A DNA stretch of 64,000 nucleotides, taken from assembly GCA_964035575.1 (NCBI GenBank), contig OZ037835.1, positions 496,001-560,000 of the forward strand. Reading direction: 5' to 3'. Of the stretch, positions 20,161-31,544 are shown piece after piece (the first letter of the stretch is position 1; the number at the start of each line of letters is the position of its first letter). The notes below the pieces were generated by a model. The model saw only the letters and a list, made by a program, of their open reading frames with translations. It had not been told where the DNA came from and did no database searches. This stretch comes from Rhynchopus sp. YZ270_cl-10. Its lineage: Eukaryota > Euglenozoa > Diplonemea > Diplonemida > Diplonemidae. Position numbers and translations under genes: made by a program.

Positions 20161-20213
20161 ACCACGCGTGAAAAACGTAAACAGGTGAAAAAGTGAGTGA
20201 AATAAGATTCGTT

Positions 20214-20441
20214 TTATTTCACGCAAATCGTGAAGGATTGGGTGGGGGAGTGAAATAAAAGATCACGGAGTGATCTGAAGGACACGACGTGTTCTTCCCT
20301 GTGCTCGTTCGCTCCTGAAAGTCTGTTGAAACGGAGGAAATCGTCCCATGTTTTCCTGTACTGCACACCACTGTTCATGTCGTCGAACAAGTTGTCATAT
20401 ACATCCTCCATCTCCGCAAACTTGCGCGTGGGTTTAGGCAT
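20214..20441 (-). CDS. Short ORF resembling a tyrosine-recombinase N-terminal region
   Basis: 75 residues from ATG at 20,441 (MPKPTRKFAEMEDVYDNLFD), with YRKTWDDFLRFNRLSG matching the plus-strand ORF at 16,970. No catalytic Arg-His-Arg-Tyr domain follows on this strand, so this is a fragment. It ends inside an AT-rich inverted motif. Element class is undetermined (Crypton-type or another tyrosine-recombinase element). Confidence 0.35.
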   Translation of the reverse strand: MPKPTRKFAEMEDVYDNLFDDMNSGVQYRKTWDDFLRFNRLSGANEHREEHVVSFRSLRDLLFHSPTQSFTICVK

Positions 20442-20689
20442 GTGTGTAAGAGGCAATAAATAATCTGTAATTTGAAGTGTGGTGGTGTGAGGGGTGAAAT
20501 ACGTTTTTCACTTGTGGAATAAAATTACATATTGAGTGAAATAAGAACATTTTCTTGCACTTGCCACTAAAAAGGCACCCTCGTGACTCTCTCACTCTTA
20601 TTCCCCTCGCTTCGCTCGGGAAATAACGCACTCGGGCACCTTTTTAGTGGCGCGTGAAATAAAATAGTTCTTATTTCACTCGAATAAAT

Positions 20690-20995
20690 AGTTATTATCT
20701 CACGGGCAATAATGTTGTGCTGCGTTTTCGAAATTCCTACAGTATATTTGACAAATGATGTATGACCACCTAGTACGGGGCGTCAAGGTTGGGTATGGTG
20801 AACAGTTCCTCGAAGTCCTATGACTGCAACCCTTTTGGTTGCATGCGCAGATCTCCTCCACATTGCTTTTGCGCCTACTCTCGGCATGGGTTTTGTTTTG
20901 TTCTTTGTGTGCGGAGATAATGTCTACTGTATTTTGTGTAATCTCCAGGAAGGAATTTCGAAAACGCGGCTAAATATTATTACACAAGTGAGATA
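20690..20995. mobile_element. ~300-bp foldback element
   Basis: The arms GCGTTTTCGAAATTCC (20,722-20,737) and its reverse complement (20,948-20,963) extend outward through related ttatctcac and aataatatt sequence. The interior of ~210 bp has no ORF; it holds a small hairpin (gcaacccttttggttgc). Likely a non-autonomous inverted-repeat element. Confidence 0.55.
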
Positions 20996-21405
20996 AAAAA
21001 TTGTTGGCTCTCTCTCTGTTGTTTTGGCTTTTGTTTTTTTGTCTATTTGTGACGAGGCCTGGAACACCTGAACATAGGCATATCTGGAAAATCTATCTGA
21101 GGTGTGGCAAATTAAATATATTCAAGCGTGTGGTTGAGGCGCACCTAAACATAAGTAAGTGCCAAGTCTGAACATTTATTTTCAGAGGCCTTAGTGAGGC
21201 TGTTTCGGCCTCGTTGCATTGTATCATGATGTAATAAGGTTCACATACTTTCGATTCAAAGAAGAGAAAGCACACAAGAAAATAAAATGCTGCAAACCAC
21301 TGGGTGTGTTGTTTGCATCTACACAAGTAACTGAAAGTTAAACATTTACATACCTTGTCTTCCCCGTAGCCTCCGCCTTCGCTGCTGTCAAGCTGCCTTC
21401 TCTTG
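20996..21405. other. No gene; left flank of the 7-bp array
   Basis: AT-rich. The last ~70 bases (cataccttgtcttc ... tctcttgg) resemble 26,425-26,490, which lies beside another tandem array, so it may be a conserved element border. Confidence 0.4.
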
Positions 21406-22022
21406 GTACCCAGTACCCAGTACCCAGTACCCAGTACCCAGTACCCAGTACCCAGTACCCAGTACCCAGTACCCAGTACCCAGTACCCAGTACCCAGTAC
21501 CCAGTACCCAGTACCCAGTACCCAGTACCCAGTACCCAGTACCCAGTACCCAGTACCCAGTACCCAGTACCCAGTACCCAGTACCCAGTACCCAGTACCC
21601 AGTACCCAGTACCCAGTACCCAGTACCCAGTACCCAGTACCCAGTACCCAGTACCCAGTACCCAGTACCCAGTACCCAGTACCCAGTACCCAGTACCCAG
21701 TACCCAGTACCCAGTACCCAGTACCCAGTACCCAGTACCCAGTACCCAGTACCCAGTACCCAGTACCCAGTACCCAGTACCCAGTACCCAGTACCCAGTA
21801 CCCAGTACCCAGTACCCAGTACCCAGTACCCAGTACCCAGTACCCAGTACCCAGTACCCAGTACCCAGTACCCAGTACCCAGTACCCAGTACCCAGTACC
21901 CAGTACCCAGTACCCAGTACCCAGTACCCAGTACCCAGTACCCAGTACCCAGTACCCAGTACCCAGTACCCAGTACCCAGTACCCAGTACCCAGTACCCA
22001 GTACCCAGTACCCAGTACCCAG
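21406..22022. repeat. (GTACCCA)n tandem array, about 88 copies
   Basis: 617 bp of an essentially perfect 7-bp unit. Both strands are open in several frames only because 7 x 3 = 21 has no stop, so the long frames here are not genes. The perfection implies recent expansion. The unit is related to the 8-bp GGTACCCA arrays at ~14,970 and 61,014. Confidence 0.98.
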
Positions 22023-22407
22023 GTCGCCCCCTGGTTGGTCGAGAACCTAAAAATGCAAAAAAACGCAAAATTCATGTGTTTTGACCATGTCTGGGTACAC
22101 CAAATACACACCTCTGAACAAGCCTATACCCAGTAGTAGGCAACAAGCGCTATTTTTTGACCAAGAAAAAAAAAATCCCCCAAAAATTGGGTGTAGTAGG
22201 TAGGGCCCAAAAAATCCAAAGAAAACCTCAGATTGACCAAACAATGAAAAAAAATTTCAAGTCAAATTTTCAGCCAAAATACGGCTATTTTGGTTATACC
22301 ATGTGTACTGTAGTGGCTATACAAAGCGATTTTCGGCCAAAAAAATTTTTTTTGGCCAAAAAAAAAATTTTTTTTTCGGCCCAAAAAAAAAAAAATTTTT
22401 TTTTTTG

Positions 22408-22560
22408 GGTCCGACTGTCGGACCCCAGAGTCCGACAGACGGACTCCAGAGTCCGTCTGTCGGACCCCTGAGTCCGACTGTCGGACTCAGGGGGTCCGAC
22501 TGTCGGACTCAGGGGGTAAGTCCGTTATTTACACACTCCAAGCACGACAGACCGCACCGT
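22408..22560 (-). repeat. GTCCGACTGTCGGAC inverted array
   Basis: Alternating direct and inverted GTCCGACTGTCGGACTC units, followed by gacagaccgcaccgtgcat and a T run. The whole is an inverted relative of 14,802-14,965. Confidence 0.75.
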
Positions 22561-22692
22561 GCATATTTTTTTTCCAAATCTTGGGGTGGAAATTTTGGTA
22601 CCTCACACAGCCTCTGAGAGTGACCAGAAATGGCCTCATGAACAAAGTGACCCGTCACAGCCAAAACGCGACTCAATTGGTCAAACGCCGAA

Positions 22693-22980
22693 GGAAAAGG
22701 AAGCATGCAGCATGGCGAAATAATAAAAGTAGCGTACCGTGCGCCTGCGGCGCAAGATTGCAAGCCACCCTTCCCATGATATACTTTTGCAGTAAAAATG
22801 TGCAATTTTAAGCGCAATTTTTAGAAATGTTGCGTACCGTGGCTTCGCCAGAAACTTTCGTTTTAGAAAAACAGGAGAGGAAAATTACGGAAGCTGACCA
22901 CAATTACCAGCGACAGTGCCGTTTTGTGTCAACTTTTTTTTAGAAATGTTGCGTACCGTGGCTTCGCTTTGGGTGCCGTG
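22693..22980 (-). repeat. Dispersed repeat A, copy 2
   Basis: Reverse-complement relative of 10,861-11,145 with the same order of gttgcgtaccgtggcttcgc and gtaccgtgcgcctgcggcgc modules. Confidence 0.75.
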
Positions 22981-23019
22981 ACCGCCCTTTCTTTGTTATA
23001 AATGTACTGAGGCTACAGA

Positions 23020-23055
23020 CAATTCGTGTACCACGTGTGCCTGGTGCACGAATTG
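23020..23055. repeat. 14-bp-stem hairpin
   Basis: CAATTCGTGTACCA and TGGTGCACGAATTG pair around an 8-base loop with one non-Watson-Crick position. Just downstream (23,100-23,160) are further self-complementary GC-rich stretches (CCCCAAC...GTTGGGG). Confidence 0.6.
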
Positions 23056-23297
23056 CTTCAATGAAGTGCCGAACTCCGCAGTTGGATAACCGAGGAATTA
23101 TCACATTCCGCCGGAGGCCCCCAACTTGAGCCGGGTTGGGGACCCGGGCTCGACCGAGTTTCAGCGAAAAACCCCAAAACCTATATAATTCCCTGTGGAG
23201 GGGGGAAATTTTTTTTTTGGGCTGACCGAGTCAAACCGATTCTGACCGAGCCAGCCCCTCGTGGGCGGAATGCTGTATAGAACCCTGAAAAGGGGCT

Positions 23298-23359
23298 TTT
23301 TTTTTTTTTTTGAAAACTTGGTTGTATTAGTGTAGCCACCCTAGAGTGTGCTCCACTAT
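23298..23359 (-). repeat. A-tailed 3'-end element, copy 2
   Basis: Minus strand: atagtggagcacactctagg, then gtggctacactaatacaacc, then aagttttc and a long A run. Same subtype as the copy at 41,289. Confidence 0.65.
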
Positions 23360-23544
23360 TTTTTTTAACATACCACTCACTGTCACCGCAGGAGTCTAAA
23401 GAAATCATAACATTATTTTTCACACACTCTGCTGATTTCTAGGCGGGTTTTATTTAAAAAAAAAAAAAACTGCAGAAATTTAATTTCTGGTATTTTTCGG
23501 GGTGTTTTTTTGTATCGTTTTGTAAGAACAACTCTAAGGTGTCA

Positions 23545-23871
23545 TCACACGACTCCCCTTAGCGGGGAGGTGTGTGGGTGACTGTTCGGGCGATGGTGTG
23601 CGGGTGGGTACGGGACACACATGCTGTTCCACACACCCTCCACACAGCCTTCATGGAAATAGGCAGCATGTACGGGACACACATCTTTCCTCGATAAATT
23701 TGCGTTCAAAAACACACACAGGCGTTTGGGTTCCGAGCCTGGTTGTGAGATTCGTTCCTTGGGGTTGTGATAAAGGGGGAGGGGGGGATCCACGCTGCAC
23801 AAACAACAAACACACGTTTTTTGTTTAATTTTGAAAACTTTTTTACCATTCCTTTTTAGGGAACGGAGCAT
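23545..23871 (-). CDS. Possible small Cys/His-rich protein
   Basis: An open frame of 108 codons from ATG at 23,871. It includes CVCCLC, CVFLNAN and a CPVHAAYFHEGC segment that looks like the end of a PHD/RING-type zinc finger (H-x2-C). There is no homologue I can name and codon use is undistinguished. It sits among repeats and may be a fragment. Low confidence. Confidence 0.25.
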   Translation of the reverse strand: MLRSLKRNGKKVFKIKQKTCVCCLCSVDPPLPLYHNPKERISQPGSEPKRLCVFLNANLSRKDVCPVHAAYFHEGCVEGVWNSMCVPYPPAHHRPNSHPHTSPLRGVV

Positions 23872-24519
23872 GTACGGTCCTGGAAGCTCCAAGAAAATGG
23901 AGTCGGTGGGCTTAATAGGAAGTTGCCTTCCTAAACGCGCACAACACCACTCCAATATTATTGCCCCCTAATTGCACGACCCCCCTAATTTTTGTTCTTT
24001 TCAAAGTATTTGAGGAACCACGCCGTCTTTCATTTCCAGATGCATTGTATAACTCGTACAAAAAAAAAACGTTGCTTTCGACACTTTTTCAGACTTGTAT
24101 CAGATCTGAGTGCACCATATTGTCTTGGTCTCTTCGGTCTGTTTATGTGGAGTAGTCTTCTTTCCTTCAGAAACTCTCTCTCTCTTTTTGCTCGTTTTGT
24201 TATTCAAGTGGGAACAACAAAAATGTATCCGTTTCGCTTGATCAGATCGCGACCGTTTGTTGTATTGCACGCTTGCAGGAACACCAAAAAAAAATCGAAG
24301 CTGATAGTGCAAACGCCTCTGGGACGCAAAAACAGTGGGTAGAAGGGGAGACTGTTTCCTTAAGGAAACCGATGCCCAGTAGTAGGAGGGTGGGGGTGAG
24401 TATTGGAGGGGTGCACGATGGTGAAGCAAATGACTTTTGACTTGTGGTTTTATTGTGGTGTCAACCCGTTGGCTTGCGACGGTGCAACACAACGTAAAAA
24501 ACAACAAAGTTAAAGTCTG

Positions 24520-26833
24520 CCGTATTCGTACAAATTATCGACCATAAAAAAAGGTCGAACTTCCAGAAAAATCTTGAAATGGTCGAACATTAGTACGGTC
24601 GATAATTTTTTTTTTTGAGAAAAGTTCGATTTCGGCCTCGAAAATTACCGTGACACCGATTTGTCACGGTACTTTGTCACGGAATTTTTTTGAAAGATTC
24701 GATTTCGTGACAAAAAAAAATCGATTTCGTGACAAACCAATTTTTTCATTGACAAAAAAAATTCGATTTCGTGACAAACCGATTTTTTCATTGACAAAAA
24801 AAATTCGATTTCGTGACAAATCCAAAAATTCAGTGACAAAAAAATGTCAATGAAAAAATGGATTTTGTCAAGGAAACCGAACTTTTTGTCAAGGAAAAAG
24901 TCGTGACAGAAATGGATTTTGTCAAGGAAACCAAACTTTTTGTCACGGAAAAAGTCGTGACAGGGCACTGGGTACACTGGACACAAGGATAAAAGTCGTG
25001 AAAGAGCAACCACAGCTCCACATGACAAACACAAAAGTGTCCAGTCACGTGGGGCATGCATGCACTGAGGAGATAATGATCCAACAATTTACAAGAAAGA
25101 TTACTTAACCTACTGCTGGAAATTGCCAGGTCGTAGTAACACACAAAGTGTGCCTCCGTTCGGGAAGACCGGATATTCTAGAGACCAAAAAGGCCTCAAG
25201 AATATCTTCCGGTAGTCAAGGTATAACCGAATGAACGGCCCAAGACCCCCGTGGAGAAGTTAAATGTGTAATGCTATCAGGTAGAAACTGCGAACACTGT
25301 CTTACCCTCCTCAATGCATGGTGGAAGATGTCTTTACAACAAATATCCTGTACCCAGGTACCAGGTTCCCAGACCCACGTAGTACCACGTCGCAGTACTA
25401 CGCAAAATTTACCACCACCCTGTCTTCGTGCACCTTAAGTACAACGCCGCAGACAGGCCAAACATGCGTTGGACTCAGGAGGAATGCCTGCTGTGCAGTG
25501 TATCAAACATGAGAACCAACTCCCAGCAACAAGGGGCGCCTTTTGGCGGGCGTTGTTGAGGGTGTTTGGGGTGCAAAGTTTTCCACAATTTTGATGCGCG
25601 GGTACAGAAGTGTTATCTTGTTCTTTCATCTCTAGGAATGTAAATGTCAATCGCGTTTAACTACCACTAGGGCTTGTTCAGTGAACCCACGAGGGGTCGA
25701 AGGGGGTTGGTTATCCCATATCTATCAAAGGTTGTGTCGACCAGGCGAATCCACTATGTTACGCTGTATGATGATAAATCCGAAGAAATAACAGTGCATA
25801 GCAACTGCAGGAAGTTTGTTAAAAAGAGTGCCTCACGCTACACAAACCACCACCCGCGATTGACTTAGATGTTATAACAAAGAGAATTCAGAACAAAACA
25901 ACACCCTGCCCCATACACACTAAATTGTCATGCTTCAAGAACATGCCTGGGCCAAAATTACTATGACGAAAAGGCAACAAGACCACCCACAAGGAGTGTG
26001 AATTGTGCACTGGTTTTCTGGGGGAACAAACAATATTTTCTTGTGTCTAGTCCTCCGGAAGCAGAGGACAGACTTTCCGGAAGGTTTCCAAAGTCGAATT
26101 TCTTGCACTAGCTATGCTCCCTGGTTAATGGCTATAGCAGTGACTGACAAAGTGTTCCCACCCCCCTTTCCACCACCATAATAACCGAACTCTCGTCGCA
26201 TGCGCTGGTGGATTCGATCTGTTTTGGTGTGTGTAATGGAATGTATGGGTGAGGGTTGGGGTATTAGGTATAGAAACTTGCGCACCCATTAATTTTTTAC
26301 CAAATGAAAATGAAATTTGCAATGAGTGTCTGCTGCATATCATTTAGTGGGGCTGGCCTCTGGCCAGAGGCGTGCAAGCCTGACCGTGTTCGCGATATAC
26401 TAAGTCTCGCATAATCATAAAGTTATCATACCTTGTGTCTTCAGTCTCTGCCCTTCGGTTTCTAGACAGCTCAAGAATGGCCTCTTTTGTGTTTGTCAAG
26501 TGGCTGTCTGGTCACTTTTCAGTGACTGGCGGGTTGGCTGTCACGACTTTTTCCTTGACAAAATCCATTTTTTTTCTATGACATTTTTTTGTCAATGAAA
26601 AAATGGATTTGTCACGAAATCGAATTTTTTTTTGTCAATGAAAAAAGTCATTTGTCACTAAATTGAATTTTGTGTGTCAATGAAAAAATCAGCTTGTCAC
26701 GAAATCGAACTTTTTTTGTCACGAAATCGAATCTTTCAAAAAAATTCCGTGACAAAGTACCGTGACAAATCGGTGTCACGGGTATTTTCGAGGCCGAAAT
26801 CGAACTTTTCTCTTTTTTTTTTGTACGAATACG
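24520..26833. mobile_element. Modular repeat element copy 2 with inverted end arrays
   Basis: The ends CCGTATTCGTACAAA (24,520) and TTTGTACGAATACGG (to 26,833) are inverted. Inside each lies ~300-450 bp of TTCGATTTCGTGACAAA / ttttttcattgacaaa repeats in opposite orientation (24,620-25,000 and 26,535-26,815). The ~1.15 kb core (25,003-26,152) is the same as 15,042-16,197. The right interior (26,153-26,530) is unique. No transposase frame and no clear target duplication. Confidence 0.75.
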
Positions 26834-27448
26834 GTACTTCACTGTCGTATGGAAGAGATTAGACAGCTTTGACAGATGGGCAAACAACGTTCTGCAGAAG
26901 TAGAGGAAAATACAGTTTCAATTTTTCCAGGGAAGGTTGTGCTCACTATAAATCAAATGTTCTGAAAAAAAATGTTGTGACAAAAATATCCTTCGTATCC
27001 TTTCATAACAAAAGAATAGGAAGTTTGCGGGAAAAAATGAAAAAAAATATTCACAAACTTTTTCTTCCTCCTTTTGACGGGTAAGATACCCAAAACAATA
27101 AACCGATCATTACCTAGGACACTACACCCCGTATAACATACAAGACGAGAACATGAAACCACCCTACCCTGACCTTGGGAAATATTCCGCACACAGGAAT
27201 TACCCATAAATTGATTTCAAAACATACACACCCACCAACCCCATTCCAGCCCCCTCCCTCCCTCCCTCCCTCTTTCTTACCGTTCTTTTTGATCGTTCTT
27301 TTTTTGAAAAAATTGATGACGCGTAGACACCTCTCTTTTTTCTCGTGTGAACTCCACACAGCCGTTCCTCGCCTTTTTGCCTTGATCATCCACACAAAAA
27401 ATTTTATAAGATGAACCTTAGTCTTTCATGCTTTAGTTACTCTCCAAA
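26834..27448. other. Intergenic, no gene seen
   Basis: AT-rich. A relative of the LINE 3' border (ttttataagatgaaccttag) occurs at 27,401-27,445. Confidence 0.4.
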
Positions 27449-27565
27449 ATCTTAACGTACACTCTCTGTTGATTCTAAAACGGGGGAGGGTAAAAAAAAG
27501 CGCGAAAAGTAAATTGGGGAAGAGGTTGAAAAGTTGGAACGCTTCTTCCACCCCCAGATCACGGA
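27449..27565 (-). repeat. Dispersed repeat B, copy 1
   Basis: atcttaacgtacactctctg ... cttccacccccagatcac. Other copies are at 32,278-32,396, 50,205-50,312 and (partial) 46,231-46,300. Often adjacent to LINE-tail sequence. Confidence 0.7.
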
Positions 27566-27670
27566 GAAACAAAAAACGGTATTGGGGTTCCTGATGACCC
27601 CATATTGCGTACTTCTTGCGTAGTTGTTGCGTTTTTTTAGATTTTTGGGGTACCGGGTGTTAAAAAAAAT

Positions 27671-29041
27671 TCACACAGGAACGGCAGTTACCCCAGTTTT
27701 GGGGTCGCTTGGCGCTTTGTGGAGGTGGGTGTTCTTGATGAGCCAGACGTCATCTGCTGCGTCCTTCTCTTCGTCGACGATGCGGTGCCAGGTCCAGCGT
27801 GCATGGCTTTCGTTGTATGTCTCGATCTTGCCGTGCCCAAAGCCGTTGCTGCGGAAGGCGCTCCACGCAGGCTGCGGCATCATCCAGTCATCCGGTTCGA
27901 GAACCTCCCGGTTGCCTCCGTCCCCTATGTTGATCTCTGTCATCTTCCCTGGCGTGACGGTGCCATTGTACACTGGGTGGCTTCTTTCATACGCATGAAC
28001 GTGCCCGCAGAAGAGCACGTCAACAGCGTATTTATCAAAAACTTCTTCCAAAGCTGCTTTCATCTCTACTTCTTCGGGTTCGTTTTGGTGGTGTGTGTTG
28101 CTGTTGTACCACGGTGCGTGGGTGGCAACGAAGAGCCATGGGGTGCGCTCTCTGTCCACCTTCTTCAGATCCGAAAGCAGCCATTCGTACTGATCAGATC
28201 CTACAGAAAAGTTCCGATAGGAGCTGAGCGAAACGAAATGCGTGTTGCCACCTTCCCAGCTATACCAGAAAGCACCTCCTGGAGAGTCTGGAGCCACGAA
28301 TCGGTTGATATACGCTTCAAAGGGCTCTCCCAAGGCAGGCATCGGGTCAGCCTCTACCTCATGATTCCCCGGAAGGACCTGAAACGGCCGGATCGCCGCA
28401 ATCTTTTCAACCAATTTCCCCCAAGAATCCCACCGGGTCTGATCGCACCCAGACTCATGCGTGCACACCCCGCTCCCATGACTGCTGTCTGCATAAGATA
28501 AATCCCCGACCACCCAGGTCTGATCGATCCCTGATACATTCACCATTCCTGTCAAGACGTGGTCAACGGTTTGTGATGCATTATCGGTTTGGCCTAAATC
28601 CCCGATAAGAGCTGTAGCGATGCCTTGTGTCGGGGATACGCAGGGCAGTGTACGGAAGGTGAAGGTCGCACTGTGGCGACTAAATTTGTCGTCCGATGAT
28701 GCAACACGGAAATCATATGTTGAGGAGCAGTCCAGCTCTGTGATGGCACCATGGTAGAGGCGAGGGGACACATAGCTGTGGCGATGGTCCGGACGGCCGT
28801 GGCTGTCAACAGGGGTGTATGCGTACCGTACGGAAGGGCGTGGTGGCGGCGCGTTGTTCCACAGCCACGCGCCAGACTCCCGGTAGTTCACTGTGCCCTC
28901 AGTCTCGGCGGAGCCACTCCCGTCTGCCCACGACACCCACACCTCGGACGGCCCTTTGTGTGTGATATGGATCTGTTCAGGAGCTGCTGCGCACTGCTGC
29001 AACGTGGCGGTAGCTAGAAGGAAGGGGAGAGGGGCACGCAT
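27671..29041 (-). CDS. Purple acid phosphatase (secreted metallophosphoesterase)
   Basis: 456 residues; hydrolyses phosphate monoesters with a binuclear metal centre. A signal peptide (MRAPLPFLLATATLQQCAAA) points to the secretory route or cell surface. Residues ~21-132 form the fibronectin-III-like N-terminal domain (PSEVWVSWADG). The catalytic domain has all five family blocks: GDLG (147-150), GDLSYAD (179-185), GNHE (225-228), VATHAPWY (305-312) and GHVHAYER (346-353), so it should be active. The Tyr in GDLSY is the expected Fe-ligand tyrosine. Potential N-glycosylation sites are present (NASQ, NVSG, NFSV). Length fits the high-molecular-weight plant/fungal-type class. The start is the first Met, directly before the signal peptide. 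It stands alone between repeats; the other phosphatase in this window is only distantly similar. Confidence 0.95.
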   Translation of the reverse strand: MRAPLPFLLATATLQQCAAAPEQIHITHKGPSEVWVSWADGSGSAETEGTVNYRESGAWLWNNAPPPRPSVRYAYTPVDSHGRPDHRHSYVSPRLYHGAITELDCSSTYDFRVASSDDKFSRHSATFTFRTLPCVSPTQGIATALIGDLGQTDNASQTVDHVLTGMVNVSGIDQTWVVGDLSYADSSHGSGVCTHESGCDQTRWDSWGKLVEKIAAIRPFQVLPGNHEVEADPMPALGEPFEAYINRFVAPDSPGGAFWYSWEGGNTHFVSLSSYRNFSVGSDQYEWLLSDLKKVDRERTPWLFVATHAPWYNSNTHHQNEPEEVEMKAALEEVFDKYAVDVLFCGHVHAYERSHPVYNGTVTPGKMTEINIGDGGNREVLEPDDWMMPQPAWSAFRSNGFGHGKIETYNESHARWTWHRIVDEEKDAADDVWLIKNTHLHKAPSDPKTGVTAVPV

Positions 29042-29861
29042 CGTGTAGGCTGGGCAGGGTCACCCTGGGGTGGGCTGTGAGTGGCAGTGGTGTGGGTGAT
29101 GTGGGGGACAGGAAAGACAAGGACAAAGCAGATGGGGAAAATGCTGTGAATATGATGAGTTGTCAAATCCCATAATAATGCGTTACAACAGTATTGTTTT
29201 ACACACTGTTTTGCACTCTACGATTCATCGCAACGCCTTATTTACTGGCACAGCGTGCAGTTACAGCATAGATGCAGCAAAATGGCTCATTTGCGGGTGG
29301 CGGAATGTCTTCTCTCTTTGCTCTTCGACTCAGCAGCTTTTAGCGCAGGTTGTTTTTACGGATAGAGCAGCAGCTACAGTTTTATTGAATTGAATTGGAG
29401 AAGGGGATCCAATGAAAATCACAGTAGAAAAGTTCGAGAATTGTAGGTTTGATTATTTTTTCTCCTCTTTTTTGTCTGCTGCTGGCTCACTGTATTAGGG
29501 CTCAGAGTTCACCCCCAAAAGAAATTATTACGCGAAATTATTACTCGACGTTTGGATAAAGAAAACTAGAGATGAAAGGGGGTTTGGGGGGGGGAGAGTT
29601 TAATTCTTGAACGCATCCCCACACTCAGTCACACAAACATAATTTCCAAAAAAAGGTGCTTTGGCCATTATTTATTAATTTGGGGGTCAAAAAAAATGCT
29701 TTACACCAGGCGAGGTGGTCATCAGACCTAAGTACACAGGGGGGCGTACTCTCGCTTTTTGTTGTGTCGACAATCACCTGCAGGATCTGTACTCAATGTC
29801 GCCCGAAGGCTATTGTACTTAAAAGATATAGACGGAGGTCGTCCTCAACTCTGGAAAGTCG

Positions 29862-29919
29862 TTTTTTTTTTGAAAGCTTGGTTGCATTAGTGTAGACACC
29901 GAGGATGAACTCCACTATA
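29862..29919 (-). repeat. A-tailed 3'-end element, copy 3
   Basis: Minus strand: atagtggagttcatcctcgg, then tgtctacactaatgcaacca, then agctttc and an A run. Same subtype as 12,116 and 41,361. Confidence 0.6.
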
Positions 29920-31544
29920 TCTTTTTTTCAAAAAACACGCTCAAGAGCCTAGTTAATATTCGCTTTTGAAATTTTTGAAATTTATGCCCGAGGTGTGTGT
30001 CGTTTGAGGAGGGGTGTTTCCCTTTTGTCCTGGAGGACGCAGGCAAAGGAAGGAGGGGGGAGAAAAAAAAAAAAGAAAAAAGGACGGACGGGTTCTTGCG
30101 TTGCTGGTTAGTATGTAACCCTCCATCCTTGTAAAAGCAAAGTGTGGCCATCTGATAAGTTGCCACAGGGGGGGAGAGAGAAAGAGGGAAAAGCTGACTT
30201 TACAAACTCTTAATTTGGTTTTTGTAAATTATTACGCATCCATGCGACGTTTGATTGCGATAGAAGGCAACTGTGTGTTCATGTCACATCAGGAACGTAA
30301 AACTCCACGTTGCGCGAGTAAAATTGTTAAAGGGGGAGGAGGGAGGAAGGAGGAAGGAGGAAGGAGGAGGGAGGAGGAGGGAGGAGGGAAGTATTGTGAA
30401 GAAACAGCCGAATACAATGAAGTTTTCACAAGCGAAAAAAAAATTAATAAAAACTCCGTTCGTCTTTTGTTTCGTTGGTACGCTACCCATGTCATACGCT
30501 TACGTCAACGGTAGTTGAAACGTGCTTTAAAACGCATCTCAGTCGATCTCATGCAAAGGGTGGGACGTGAGTGGTCCGTACCATAAGAGAACGGAGGCGG
30601 TTCACAACCGCTCGGCGAACCACGCGACCTCTTTATACCCCAGCCTTTTTTTTGACGGCCAAAAAAAATAGTATATTATTATTTGAAATAATGTGCACCA
30701 ACACAGACTCGTGTGACAGAGTGGGGCTTGTCTCTTCGTGCACAAAAGAAAAGCATACCCTTTGAGAAAAACAAGGACACACCCTTGTGCATGGAAGACA
30801 CAAAAACAGAAATACAATACTCCAAAACGTAACATCCAAATAAGTTTTGACAGATTTGGGAATTTTTTTTTTGGGGCCATTTTGGCACCCCTTTTTGAAC
30901 GTTTAACGACCAAACATTAGAAAATCAATTGACAACAGAGTAACACCCTAACATGCACCACTACTTTTGCGGAAAGTGTCAACGTCGTTCACTCACCCAC
31001 CAACTGTGCTCCGCAACTACCACCATCCAACAGGTGAGGGGTAGTGTGTGTTTGATCACTAATAGGGGGTAATTCTTGCGCAGAATATGGCCCCCAATGA
31101 GCTAGTGTGTGGAAGTGCCAATCAAGCACCTCGCACCTTCTCCTACAAAGGTAAATAATTCGTGAGATGTAGCAAAGGAAGAATCCGAAAGGTAGGCAAC
31201 AAAAAAAGGGTGCCGCATACGCATGAGCTCAGTGTACCCTTACTGAAATGGAAAATGAAAAAAAAACCAGTTGCAGAACCCCTAGGAAGCAATGCCGGAC
31301 CTCGTAAGGGGATAGGACCGCATAACCCCTTTGGTAGTCCACCTCCCCGATGTACTCACCGGTGCTATGACCAGTCTCGTACAAAAAAAAAAATGTGTGG
31401 AGCTCTCATAAAAAAAGCGAGGTACACTGTGGCAAGGGGGGGAGCAAAAAGTGCGGAAAAAGTGCGAATCAGCCCCCAAAAAAATTTTTCCCGCCTTGTA
31501 AAAGTTGAACATTGTAGGTACTGTATGTACTGTACTGTAGGTAC

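Noticed and set aside
21388-22111. Long open frames (Tyr-Trp-Val-Leu-Gly-Thr-Gly and similar repeats) on both strands
   Set aside because: They are translations of the 7-bp GTACCCA tandem array, which has no stop codon in any frame.
13044-27600. Spliced-leader RNA or 5S rRNA repeat in the gene-poor region
   Set aside because: No match to a leader sequence or 5S core could be seen, despite the repeat density and the euglenozoan look.
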